IMG/VR virus record: IMGVR_UViG_3300042891_002445 | Coordinates: 1 to 46,529 of that record | Length of the DNA: 46,529 nt | Source: a virus | Direction: 5' to 3' (one strand) | Position numbers and translations under genes: made by a program | In this document: positions 40,101-46,529 of the stretch, in pieces | How the letters are laid out: every line of letters begins with the position of its first letter | Numbering within the stretch: position 1 is the stretch's first letter | The notes under the pieces: model-generated | The model's database searches: none | Seen by the model: the letters and a program-made list of their open reading frames with translations, nothing else | Told to the model about the DNA's origin: nothing

Positions 40101-43100
40101 TCCTATTCCTCCTTTACCTGAAGCTGGCACGATGGATTTAGGTCTTCTTAGCGTAGCGCCATATCCTAGCTTAACCGCTAAAGAAGCTGATGCAGCAAAC
40201 AGGCCAGACTTAAAGAATACAATCACACTGTTACAAACTAAACGCTACACCATGAAAGATATTAAAGATATCGAAGATAGGATCAAGCGTTTAGAGTATT
40301 ATACGGTATTAAACGTACTAGAATCTGAAGTAGCAGGGCTCACTATACCTAGCGAATCAGATCCTACCATTGAAGTATTTAAGAATGGTTTCTTTGTAGA
40401 CCCTTTTGATTCGTATGCTATTTCTAACATCAATGACGGAGAATATAAAGCTTTAGTTGATACGTTTAATTCAAAACTAATTCCCTTACAGGAAGCTTAT
40501 AATGTTGATCTAAAATTTGATAGTTCTGGCAGTACAAACGTTACACGCACCGGTGAACTATTAACTCTCTCTTTTACCGAAAAAGAGCTTCTAAAACAAC
40601 CTATAGCTAACAAAGAAAGAACATTAGTAGAAAATTTTTGGTCGTTTAAGGGTAAAATGTATGTAGTTCCTGCTGTCGACAATTTCTTCGATATTAACGT
40701 TAAGGGAACATCATCAATTGATATTGACATAGCATCACCAATTCTTGCACTTCAAAATGCAACTAATAGAGTTTTAGCTCAAGCAACAGCTGCAACAGCA
40801 CTTATAGATTCTGTATCAAGCACTACGAGTTCAACATCTACTTCCGGTTTTGTCACAACAACAACCTTTACTAGAAATACTACACAGACACTTAGAGATA
40901 GTTATAGTCAAGTCATATCAGCACCGGTTACAACAACGGTGCAAAAAACACAGAACTATCTGACAAGTGCTGTATTAGATAACTATGTTAGACCTCAAAA
41001 ATTGTCTTTATTTGTAAACGGGTTAAGACCGGGTGCCAGACATTACATATTTTTTGACGGTGAAGATTTAACCAGCAATTCTATACCTGCTGTTGTTACT
41101 AATACAAGCAATCTTACAAAAGAATCATTTACACCGCTGTATAGCAAGACTGCTGCTTCTCAAAACCTTGTAGCTAATTCTTCAGGTGAGCTTGCAATAA
41201 TTCTTGATATTCCTGCAGATACTTTTACTATTGGTGAAAAAACAATTCTTGTAATGGACGTAAGCACTTTAAGTTCAGAATCTTCAGCTACATCTAAGGC
41301 TGTTGGTAAATTTTCAGCTTTTTCTTCTAAAGGTACATCAGAAGGTATTGAATTTAGAACGAGAAGTTTTGACCTTAACACGGGTGGATTTTCAACCAGG
41401 GAGTTTGCAAGCACACGTGTAGTTTCAGGCGGAACCGATACATGGTCTATTTCAGTTGATAATACACCACCTCCAGTTGATGTGTGGAGTCCTCCTCAGG
41501 ATCTTGGAGGCGGAACAGGCGGGGACGGTGGAGGGGATGGTGCCGACCCTCTTGCACAATCGTTCTTGGTACAAAAGCAGCAAGGCGGTGAAGTATTATA
41601 TTTAACTTCTATTGACGTATACTTTAAAGAAAAAGACGCTGACAAAGGTGTCACTTTAGAATTGTTGCAAGTTTCTGATTCTGGGTACCCAACAGCTCAA
41701 ATAATTCCGTTCTCTAGAGTTTATAAAAAATCAAGCGAGGTAAATACTAGCAGCACTGCAGCAACACCTACTACTTTCACCTTCAGTTCACCTGTTACTG
41801 TAAATGTGAATAAAGAGTATGCATTTAGATTAACACCTGATGGTAACTCTCCAAATTATAGAGTGTGGATTGCTGAGACTGGAGTAGCCGATGTTGGTAC
41901 ACCAACTTTAAAAAGTAATAAGACATGGGGACTAGGTACTCTATTTACTTCTACGTCTTCTAGAGCATATTCGGCTATACAGGACGAAGATCTTAAGTTC
42001 ACTGTCAAATATGCTGACTTTACTAGCAGCACTGGTACTGCTGTTATAACTAATGCTAATAACGAATTCTTAACTATCAATGCTGTCAGCGGATCTTTTG
42101 TAGGTGGCGAGACCGTTGGACAAATGAGTAATACTTATTTGTCACTATCGCTTACTACTAATACGCTAAGTAATTTTATATCAACAACCACTGATCCAAG
42201 CTCTGTTATATCTGTAAACGATAATGTGCTGATTCTTTATGGTACAGCAAATACTGCAGCGAAAACAGCTAATGTTAAATCTACTGGAACAACTGTAACT
42301 AATGCAAGCTCTACTACAACAGATTTCACTGTCGATTACGCAGTGGGAAGTTTTATAAGAATAGGCAGAGAAGCAAGACTTATAACAAGTATTGCAAATG
42401 CTACAAGTCTAGAAGTTGATGCATCTTTTAATGGCACTTATACCTCAGAAAATCACTATGGTGTCACACCAAAGTTTGATATTTTAAAAGTAGTTAGCGC
42501 TAATACAACAGGCATTTTAGTTGATAGACCTCCAGCTTATTCTACAAATGCTACAAGTAATAATGTATCAAGCATTCAAAAGGTAGTTAAAGGTACTGTT
42601 TATTATTACAACAGCACTAAAGGTATAATGCATATTAGTGATAGTACTGCAAGTAGTAATACTAGAAAGATATTTACTTCTAATACCACTTCTCCTAGAT
42701 ATCTAGTTGGTGATAATTCCGATGCATTAGCTAAAGTCTATAGTATAGACAATCTAACCACCGGATATTTTACACCACTCATTAACACGCTAGTACTTCC
42801 AGGAACTGTAATTAGTCTGTCAGCAAACGTTACTACTACTTCAGGCACAACATCAAGCACATACAACTTAGATAAAAAGAATAAGATAAGATCAAACGAA
42901 TCTGCTTTAATTAAAAGTTTATCTAATGAAATCTCAGCTACTAATAGTGTAGTAACTAAATCTTTGCAGATGCAGCTTAACTTTACTACAGGTGCCGATG
43001 ACACATCACCTGCAATAGATATTGTTCCATGTAGCTTGGTTTCAATAAGAAATATTATTAATAATAATAGCAGCAATGAAAATACGAGATACGGTAATGC

Positions 43101-43773
43101 GTCTAGTAAATATATCTCAAAACGTCTAGAACTTGCTGACGATCTTGATGCTGAAGACGTTAGAGTGTATATAAACGCTTACAGACCAGCCGGTACTGAT
43201 GTTGAAGTTTATGCTAAGATTTTAAATTCTTCTGATAATGAGTCATTTGATGATAAGGACTGGTCTAAATTAGTGATGGTTACCAATTCTTCTAAATATA
43301 GTTCATCAAATGATGAAAGAGATATTCACGAATATGAATTCACTTTTAAATCTGCCCCTAGCACTACAGCATTAGTAGGTACCGTTAGCGTAAATGCTAC
43401 CTCAGCTAATGTAACAGGAACTGGTACAACTTTTAGTGTTGATTTTGCTGTTGGTGATGTTATAAAAATTAATTACGCAACAGGTAATACGGATATTATT
43501 CCTATTACAACTATTGGAAGCAATACCTCTATGCAATTGGCTTCTACACCTAGTGTTGCTGCTCCAACAAGTTCAGTTACCTATGAAAAAGTTCTAAATA
43601 AAAAAGAGGCGTTTAAATACAATAAAAATAGTAACATTGTAAGATACTTTGGCTCAACTGGAGCTGTATATGATTCTTATAAGTTTATGGCTATAAAAAT
43701 AGTTCTTAAAGCGGTTAATGAGAGTACTGTACCGTTTGTTGATGATGTAAGGGCTATAGCGGTATCTGTATGA
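37159..43773 (+). CDS. giant virion structural protein, DUF4815 type
   Basis: 2204 residues, the largest gene here. The N-terminus NLNVAPYYDDFDETKNFHRV, then LFRPGVAVQARELTQLQTIL, is the DUF4815 start seen in many T4-like marine phages. A coiled helical stretch lies near 1020-1060 (MKDIKDIEDRIKRLEYYTVL). A Gly/Asp hinge around residues 1445-1460 (GGGTGGDGGGDGADP) leads into a carbohydrate-binding-like region (DPLAQSFLVQKQ). Three copies of a roughly 70-residue beta module lie at 39088-39320, 42280-42471 and 43378-43593. Probably a baseplate-periphery or fibre-attachment protein (gp10-like role), inferred from position. Ribosome site AAGAGGA. Confidence 0.75.
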   Translation: MPLETNLNVAPYYDDFDETKNFHRVLFRPGVAVQARELTQLQTILQNQVERFGDNIFKTGTIIDGCELSIDTRYNYIKILDNQNDGQPVSLGLYANSLVVQESSNLQSLVVNYKTGLESQSPNLNTLYIKYINTGSGLEKEYSAGQTLKVFNRNRTVESITINNGGTLYNNSDLVVISGGSGTGATATLTTDATGTITDISVLSKGSGYISVPSVSITNSTGGAASGTGGSFTALNYIAQITVGNNSINSVGIGTGVKVSDGIIYQKGHFVRVSAQEEVVEKYNNQPNNKVIGFSTVETLVNSNSDSSLLDLATGTPNFAAPGANRLKLTPAITILTREQAAANNDFLPLIEFENGRVVRDRLTTQFNAVELELVKRTYEESGNYVLDTIKLDTEAVPGGANSTHFNVVVGSGVAYVNGFRIATLNNRRFAVEKANTFSNTVSQTINTSYGNYVVVKEFLGIFDISTGAEVSLRSAAATDITDNAGGVPTNPGSQIGTARVRTVTYESGIPGTPDCRYRIYLFNINMSRGYSFANVRAISYTSGSVLAVADTVLTGSSANLRDVETDILVFNTGANAVKQLFNVEYTYRTSSTGTFTTAGSYSVTIASPGTVAYGTSGTLSDSVKENIIVIPSEDIAHSSNSQGTVTTSTVTITGTGSSFLSSFEIGDYVAVGNTSANGSGYASLNLSTPKRVVNITSDTVMTVDSSIGSYSANGIYKVYPKNVPIDLTKNNKTVTINSANSFTVDIGPDITAESDFTIFYDVTEPNASSKTKTYVTDVYVKLSTDKLANTLTGPWCLGIPDVLSITGVYVGTSNTYANNTTNYVSEFELDNGQRDTHYGLAYLKKAPGSTLNLTTTNNLLVRLNCFTHQAGKFIAAQSYSAISEENIPIYTSITSGEVFSLRDCLDLRPIVSNNAVRSTSVAGASIDPSSTETYSSDNKYFPAPTEPVEAIIQSYLGRVDRIVMNDGGNVKAIKGSPGVNPIPPLPEAGTMDLGLLSVAPYPSLTAKEADAANRPDLKNTITLLQTKRYTMKDIKDIEDRIKRLEYYTVLNVLESEVAGLTIPSESDPTIEVFKNGFFVDPFDSYAISNINDGEYKALVDTFNSKLIPLQEAYNVDLKFDSSGSTNVTRTGELLTLSFTEKELLKQPIANKERTLVENFWSFKGKMYVVPAVDNFFDINVKGTSSIDIDIASPILALQNATNRVLAQATAATALIDSVSSTTSSTSTSGFVTTTTFTRNTTQTLRDSYSQVISAPVTTTVQKTQNYLTSAVLDNYVRPQKLSLFVNGLRPGARHYIFFDGEDLTSNSIPAVVTNTSNLTKESFTPLYSKTAASQNLVANSSGELAIILDIPADTFTIGEKTILVMDVSTLSSESSATSKAVGKFSAFSSKGTSEGIEFRTRSFDLNTGGFSTREFASTRVVSGGTDTWSISVDNTPPPVDVWSPPQDLGGGTGGDGGGDGADPLAQSFLVQKQQGGEVLYLTSIDVYFKEKDADKGVTLELLQVSDSGYPTAQIIPFSRVYKKSSEVNTSSTAATPTTFTFSSPVTVNVNKEYAFRLTPDGNSPNYRVWIAETGVADVGTPTLKSNKTWGLGTLFTSTSSRAYSAIQDEDLKFTVKYADFTSSTGTAVITNANNEFLTINAVSGSFVGGETVGQMSNTYLSLSLTTNTLSNFISTTTDPSSVISVNDNVLILYGTANTAAKTANVKSTGTTVTNASSTTTDFTVDYAVGSFIRIGREARLITSIANATSLEVDASFNGTYTSENHYGVTPKFDILKVVSANTTGILVDRPPAYSTNATSNNVSSIQKVVKGTVYYYNSTKGIMHISDSTASSNTRKIFTSNTTSPRYLVGDNSDALAKVYSIDNLTTGYFTPLINTLVLPGTVISLSANVTTTSGTTSSTYNLDKKNKIRSNESALIKSLSNEISATNSVVTKSLQMQLNFTTGADDTSPAIDIVPCSLVSIRNIINNNSSNENTRYGNASSKYISKRLELADDLDAEDVRVYINAYRPAGTDVEVYAKILNSSDNESFDDKDWSKLVMVTNSSKYSSSNDERDIHEYEFTFKSAPSTTALVGTVSVNATSANVTGTGTTFSVDFAVGDVIKINYATGNTDIIPITTIGSNTSMQLASTPSVAAPTSSVTYEKVLNKKEAFKYNKNSNIVRYFGSTGAVYDSYKFMAIKIVLKAVNESTVPFVDDVRAIAVSV

Positions 43774-43952
43774 GACTTGTAAAAACTAATAATAAGGAAT
43801 TTTTTAGAGACGAGCATAACAATGCTCTAATAAATACTAATGCTAGTGCGTACAAGCAATATAAAATTTATAGGGAAAATAGAAATACTATAAATGATCT
43901 TAAAAGTGAAATAAAAGAACTAAAAGAGATCATTAGAGGAATGGTAAAATAA
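43770..43952 (+). CDS. small coiled-coil protein between structural genes
   Basis: 60 residues. It begins MRLVKTNNKEFFRDEHNNAL and ends in a short coiled coil (INDLKSEIKELKEIIRGMVK). A similar small protein follows the DUF4815 gene in other marine T4-like phages. The ATG overlaps the stop of the giant gene (ATGA) and its stop is four bases before the next ATG. It may be a trimerisation or assembly helper for the fibre proteins around it; no direct evidence. Confidence 0.6.
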   Translation: MRLVKTNNKEFFRDEHNNALINTNASAYKQYKIYRENRNTINDLKSEIKELKEIIRGMVK

Positions 43953-43955
43953 CAC

Positions 43956-45005
43956 ATGTCAAAATTCGTTGCCAATGTTTCTATAGCTTCTGATACCTTT
44001 GCTGGATGGGTAGAAAAAACTAATATAGTTTTAGATACTCTTTCTAACGAAATTATTACAGTTAACGATTCGGCTGAAGGTTCAAATACTTCAGGCAATG
44101 GTTCTATTATCGGAACCTTGTCTGCAAACACATTAAGTGCATTAGTAATCAGAGGCGGAGGTGTTGGTAATACTGCAAATATTTCCACTTTGACAATAGG
44201 TATATCTAATAGTACAACATCATCTAATGTTGTTGTTACTGGCTATGCAGCTAATCTTTCAGCTAATCAGATTAATATAACTTCTAATACTTTAATATCA
44301 GGTGCAAATTTAAGCATTACTTCATCTAATATTAGTATATCTACTGCAAATGTTACAATTACTGGGGGCAATCTTAATATCGTTTCAAATACTGTACTAT
44401 CTGGCAATACAGTAACAGTATCTTCGAATTTGTTTAGTTTAAGCAACGTAGCAAATGTAAGTTTTATTTCGTCCAATACAAATATAGATGGCGGAAACTT
44501 TAATGTTAATTCAAATACCTCTATTACCGGTGGAACTCTTAATATTAGCTCAAATGCGGTATTTACAGGGTCTAACACTTATGTTGATAACAAGCTTACC
44601 GTTGATAACATATTAGTAGTATCATCAAATACGTATGTAAATAACAGCATTATATTTGCAAGCAATAATTCAGGGATAATACAAACTAGTGATAACTATC
44701 TTTACCCTGGTGATGGTACTTCATCTAATATTGTAAGTAGCTTCTTAATTTCAGATTATAAATCTGCTAAGTTAACTGTTAGCGCTTATGATAACAGTAA
44801 TACAAGTAAGAGAGTAATAACAGAAATTTCTATGGTATTCGGCGATAGTAACGTTCATTCTACAGAATATGGTACTATCTTTACACATACAAAATTTATG
44901 ACATTTACCCCTTCTACTAATTCTACTCATATAAGAATTGGGGGTGTGAGTAATACATCTGTAACTAACGTCAATGTAACTATATTAGGTACAATGTTTA
45001 AATAA
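43956..45005 (+). CDS. fibre-like protein with beta-helix repeats
   Basis: 349 residues. After an N-terminal attachment-type segment (VSIASDTFAGWVEKTNIVLD, then TLSNEIITVNDSAEG, common to marine phage fibres), residues about 90-225 are short repeats such as NITSNTLISGANLSITSSN, rich in Ser, Asn, Thr and Ile, as in triple-stranded beta-helices. The last 100 residues (SFLISDYKSAKLTVSAYD and on) form a distinct globular end, perhaps the tip or a domain binding the next fibre. Likely part of the tail fibre or short-fibre assembly. No enzyme motif seen. Confidence 0.7.
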   Translation: MSKFVANVSIASDTFAGWVEKTNIVLDTLSNEIITVNDSAEGSNTSGNGSIIGTLSANTLSALVIRGGGVGNTANISTLTIGISNSTTSSNVVVTGYAANLSANQINITSNTLISGANLSITSSNISISTANVTITGGNLNIVSNTVLSGNTVTVSSNLFSLSNVANVSFISSNTNIDGGNFNVNSNTSITGGTLNISSNAVFTGSNTYVDNKLTVDNILVVSSNTYVNNSIIFASNNSGIIQTSDNYLYPGDGTSSNIVSSFLISDYKSAKLTVSAYDNSNTSKRVITEISMVFGDSNVHSTEYGTIFTHTKFMTFTPSTNSTHIRIGGVSNTSVTNVNVTILGTMFK

Positions 45006-45029
45006 CCACATTAGTGGAAAGGGAAACTA

Positions 45030-46529
45030 ATGTCCTCAAATACTCAAAACTTTAGAGTCAAGCATGGTCTAGAGGTAGTTGAAGCTGCTACTTTTTCTAA
45101 TAATGTCAACGTAGCTGGTATAACATCCACCTCAAACGTCAGCATTACTGGTACAGCTAACGTTTCGTCCATTTTAAATATTGGTGCTAATTTAAATCTA
45201 ACTACTTCTAGAATTAATATTGGCAACTCTACCGTTAACACTTTTATTACAAATAGTACCATCGAGACTGATGGTACATTAGTAGTTAGTAATACCTCCA
45301 CTTTAACTGGTAAGGTTACAGCAAGTAATGGTGTGGATGTAACTGGAAATGCAAACGTATCTACTGCTGTAAATGTAGGCGGTAATGTTAATATTACAGT
45401 TGCAAGAATAAACATAGGTAATTCAACTGTTAATACTTTCTTAACAGATAGTACTATCGAGACTGATGGTACCTTAACTGTTAGTAACACATCTTCTTTT
45501 CTAGGCAAGATAACTGCTAATGCCGGTATTGATGTAACCGGGTCGGCAAATGTTTCAACATCAGTAAACATTGGCAACAACGTCAATTTAACCACTACAA
45601 GAGTTAATGTTGGCAATTCAACAGTTAATACATTTATTACAGATAGTACGATTGAGACAGATGGTACATTAGTAGTTAGTAATACTTCTTCTTTAACTGG
45701 AAAGGTAACTGCTGGGGCTGGTATTGATGTAACCGGTTCGGCAAACGTCTCCACTTCAGTGAACGTTGGTGGTAATGTCAACCTAACAACATCAAGAATT
45801 AACATTGGCAATTCAACAGTTAATACATTCATCACTGATAGTACGATTGAGACAGATGGTACATTAGTAGTGACAGGCGTTGGATCCTTTGGAAACACGT
45901 TAACGGTTTCTAACGGCGGTTTAAGTGTGAGTAGAACCGGCACGGGTGGGGATATAAGGGCTCTTATAGTAGCGTCCTCTAACGACACAGTATCATCTTC
46001 ACTAAGTGTTAATAATGATGTAATTAGTATAGCAGCTCCATCTATCGCCACTTCGAATGTAAGCGTTTCAGGTGTAGCAAATGTTTCTACTGCGGTTAAC
46101 GTTGGAGGTAATGTAAACCTTACAACTTCGAGACTTAATATTGGTAATTCTACAGTAAATACTTTTATTACCGATAGTGCTATAGAAACTGATGGTACCT
46201 TAACAGTGACCAGCACGAGCGCATTTGGTAACACCCTAACAGTTAGTAATGGAAGTATCATTTCATTAGCAAATGATAGTGTTGCAACGGTAAGAGCCTT
46301 ATCAGTAACTGCTTCAAATGGCACCGTTACTTCATCTTTAACTGTAAATAGTAATGTCATAACTGCACAGGGGCCATTTAATGCTGGTAACACAACTGTT
46401 ACAGGTGATGCTAATGTTGTAGTCCAATCGTCTGTAGGTAACGCTCGTGCTATTACGTTTAATGCTAATACTGGTATTGATGCTGCTAATGATGTAATTA
46501 CTGCTAACAATCATGGATTAGTAAATAAT
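45030..46529 (+). CDS. tail-fibre-like protein with 65-residue repeats, partial
   Basis: 500 codons are open from ATG 45030 to the window edge, so the 3' end is missing. The start MSSNTQNFRVKHGLEVVEAA is typical of marine T4-like fibre proteins. The body is tandem repeats, each with NIGNSTVNTFITDSTIETDG. Three exact 65-codon steps are followed by 112-codon composite units. The last visible part (GIDAANDVITANNHGLVNN) looks like the start of a different domain. The ribosome site GGAAAGGG is slightly upstream. An antisense open frame here is a by-product of the repeats. Confidence 0.75.
   Translation, partial: MSSNTQNFRVKHGLEVVEAATFSNNVNVAGITSTSNVSITGTANVSSILNIGANLNLTTSRINIGNSTVNTFITNSTIETDGTLVVSNTSTLTGKVTASNGVDVTGNANVSTAVNVGGNVNITVARINIGNSTVNTFLTDSTIETDGTLTVSNTSSFLGKITANAGIDVTGSANVSTSVNIGNNVNLTTTRVNVGNSTVNTFITDSTIETDGTLVVSNTSSLTGKVTAGAGIDVTGSANVSTSVNVGGNVNLTTSRINIGNSTVNTFITDSTIETDGTLVVTGVGSFGNTLTVSNGGLSVSRTGTGGDIRALIVASSNDTVSSSLSVNNDVISIAAPSIATSNVSVSGVANVSTAVNVGGNVNLTTSRLNIGNSTVNTFITDSAIETDGTLTVTSTSAFGNTLTVSNGSIISLANDSVATVRALSVTASNGTVTSSLTVNSNVITAQGPFNAGNTTVTGDANVVVQSSVGNARAITFNANTGIDAANDVITANNHGLVNN
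45210..46466 (+). repeat. tandem 195-bp coding repeats, then 336-bp composites
   Basis: Unit A starts (AGA codon before the INIGNSTVN block) at 45210, 45405, 45600 and 45795, exactly 195 bases apart. The next copy is at 46131, 336 bases on, because a 47-codon unit B (FGNTLTVSNG to a TVSSSLSVN-like end) has been added. B recurs after the fifth A (near 46224). Copies keep long runs of near-identical DNA. Confidence 0.85.

Noticed and set aside
45006-45017. CCAC-ATTA-GTGG hairpin between two fibre genes
   Set aside because: Only four base pairs and no T-run; too weak to call a terminator.
45210-46200. Regular direct repeats resembling an array
   Set aside because: Spacing of 195 bases in whole codons within one open frame, no unique spacers of CRISPR size and no cas genes; coding repeats.
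45044-46510. 488-codon open frame on the minus strand
   Set aside because: It is antisense to the repeat-rich fibre gene; the protein is Val/Thr/Leu-rich with a repeat step that mirrors the sense repeats and has no ribosome site. The plus-strand frame is open to the window end and has a family-like N-terminus.
1-46529. tRNA genes, insertion sequences, integrase or attachment sites
   Set aside because: None recognised on reading the intergenic spaces, which are nearly all shorter than 80 bases; an exhaustive tRNA scan was not possible.

Overview
The window is part of the genome of an AT-rich, T4-like tailed phage (myovirus). The replication proteins (gp61 primase, gp59, gp32, RNase H), the late-transcription co-activator gp33 and almost a full set of baseplate and head-completion proteins (gp2, gp4, gp5, gp6, gp7, gp8, gp25, gp26, gp27, gp48, gp53, gp54) can be recognised by similarity to T4 and its marine relatives. 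ThyX, a PhoH-like ATPase, a DUF6433 protein, a Cas4/RecB-like exonuclease, a class I ribonucleotide reductase with its own thioredoxin, and a huge DUF4815 structural protein point to the marine T4-like group (cyanophage- or pelagiphage-like). No photosynthesis gene is present, so the host cannot be fixed from this window. I saw no tRNA, CRISPR array, insertion sequence or integrase.

Layout. (1) 1-1035: a Cys-rich partial gene, then three small overlapping envelope-type proteins. (2) 1036-7502: nucleotide supply and DNA work, with primase, ThyX, NrdA, a small membrane protein, thioredoxin, NrdB, dCMP deaminase, a zinc ribbon and a RuvC-like nuclease. (3) 7499-11690: a sugar cassette behind a good sigma-70-like promoter, with a small HTH protein, nucleotidyltransferase, GalE-like epimerase, glycosyltransferase, heptose-kinase-like GHMP kinase and GmhA-like isomerase. 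(4) 11690-18924: RNase H, DUF6433, small basic proteins, PhoH, exonuclease, a lysis-like pair (signal-anchored SleB hydrolase plus 3-TM protein), gp33, a methyltransferase, gp59 and gp32. (5) 18915-25437, minus strand: gp4, gp2, gp54, gp26 with a probable programmed -1 frameshift, a tape-measure-like coiled-coil protein, and a second protein of similar architecture ending in a GH19-type hydrolase. (6) 25448-46529, plus strand: gp48, gp53, gp27, gp5, gp25, gp6, gp7, gp8, the DUF4815 giant, and fibre-like proteins, the last running off the window.

Genes are packed with ATGA, TAATG or short overlaps, so translational coupling is likely throughout. Sigma-70-like promoters precede the primase and HTH genes, and a weaker one precedes the 15193 gene. 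T4-late-like GATAAATA boxes lie upstream of gp32 and gp48, consistent with gp33 being encoded here.

The strongest new observation is at the 3' end of gp26. A perfect T TTT TTT slippery heptamer lies in the right register, a potential stem begins 7 nt downstream, and a start-less 60-codon -1 frame opens exactly at the heptamer and ends just inside the tape-measure gene. This is the architecture of the lambda G/GT tail-assembly chaperone, placed on a T4-type gp26. Other points are a tandem pair of tape-measure-like proteins, a roughly 70-residue module used four times in two baseplate proteins, exact 65-codon repeats in the last fibre gene, and a perfect 9-bp inverted repeat in the first codons of the endolysin gene.
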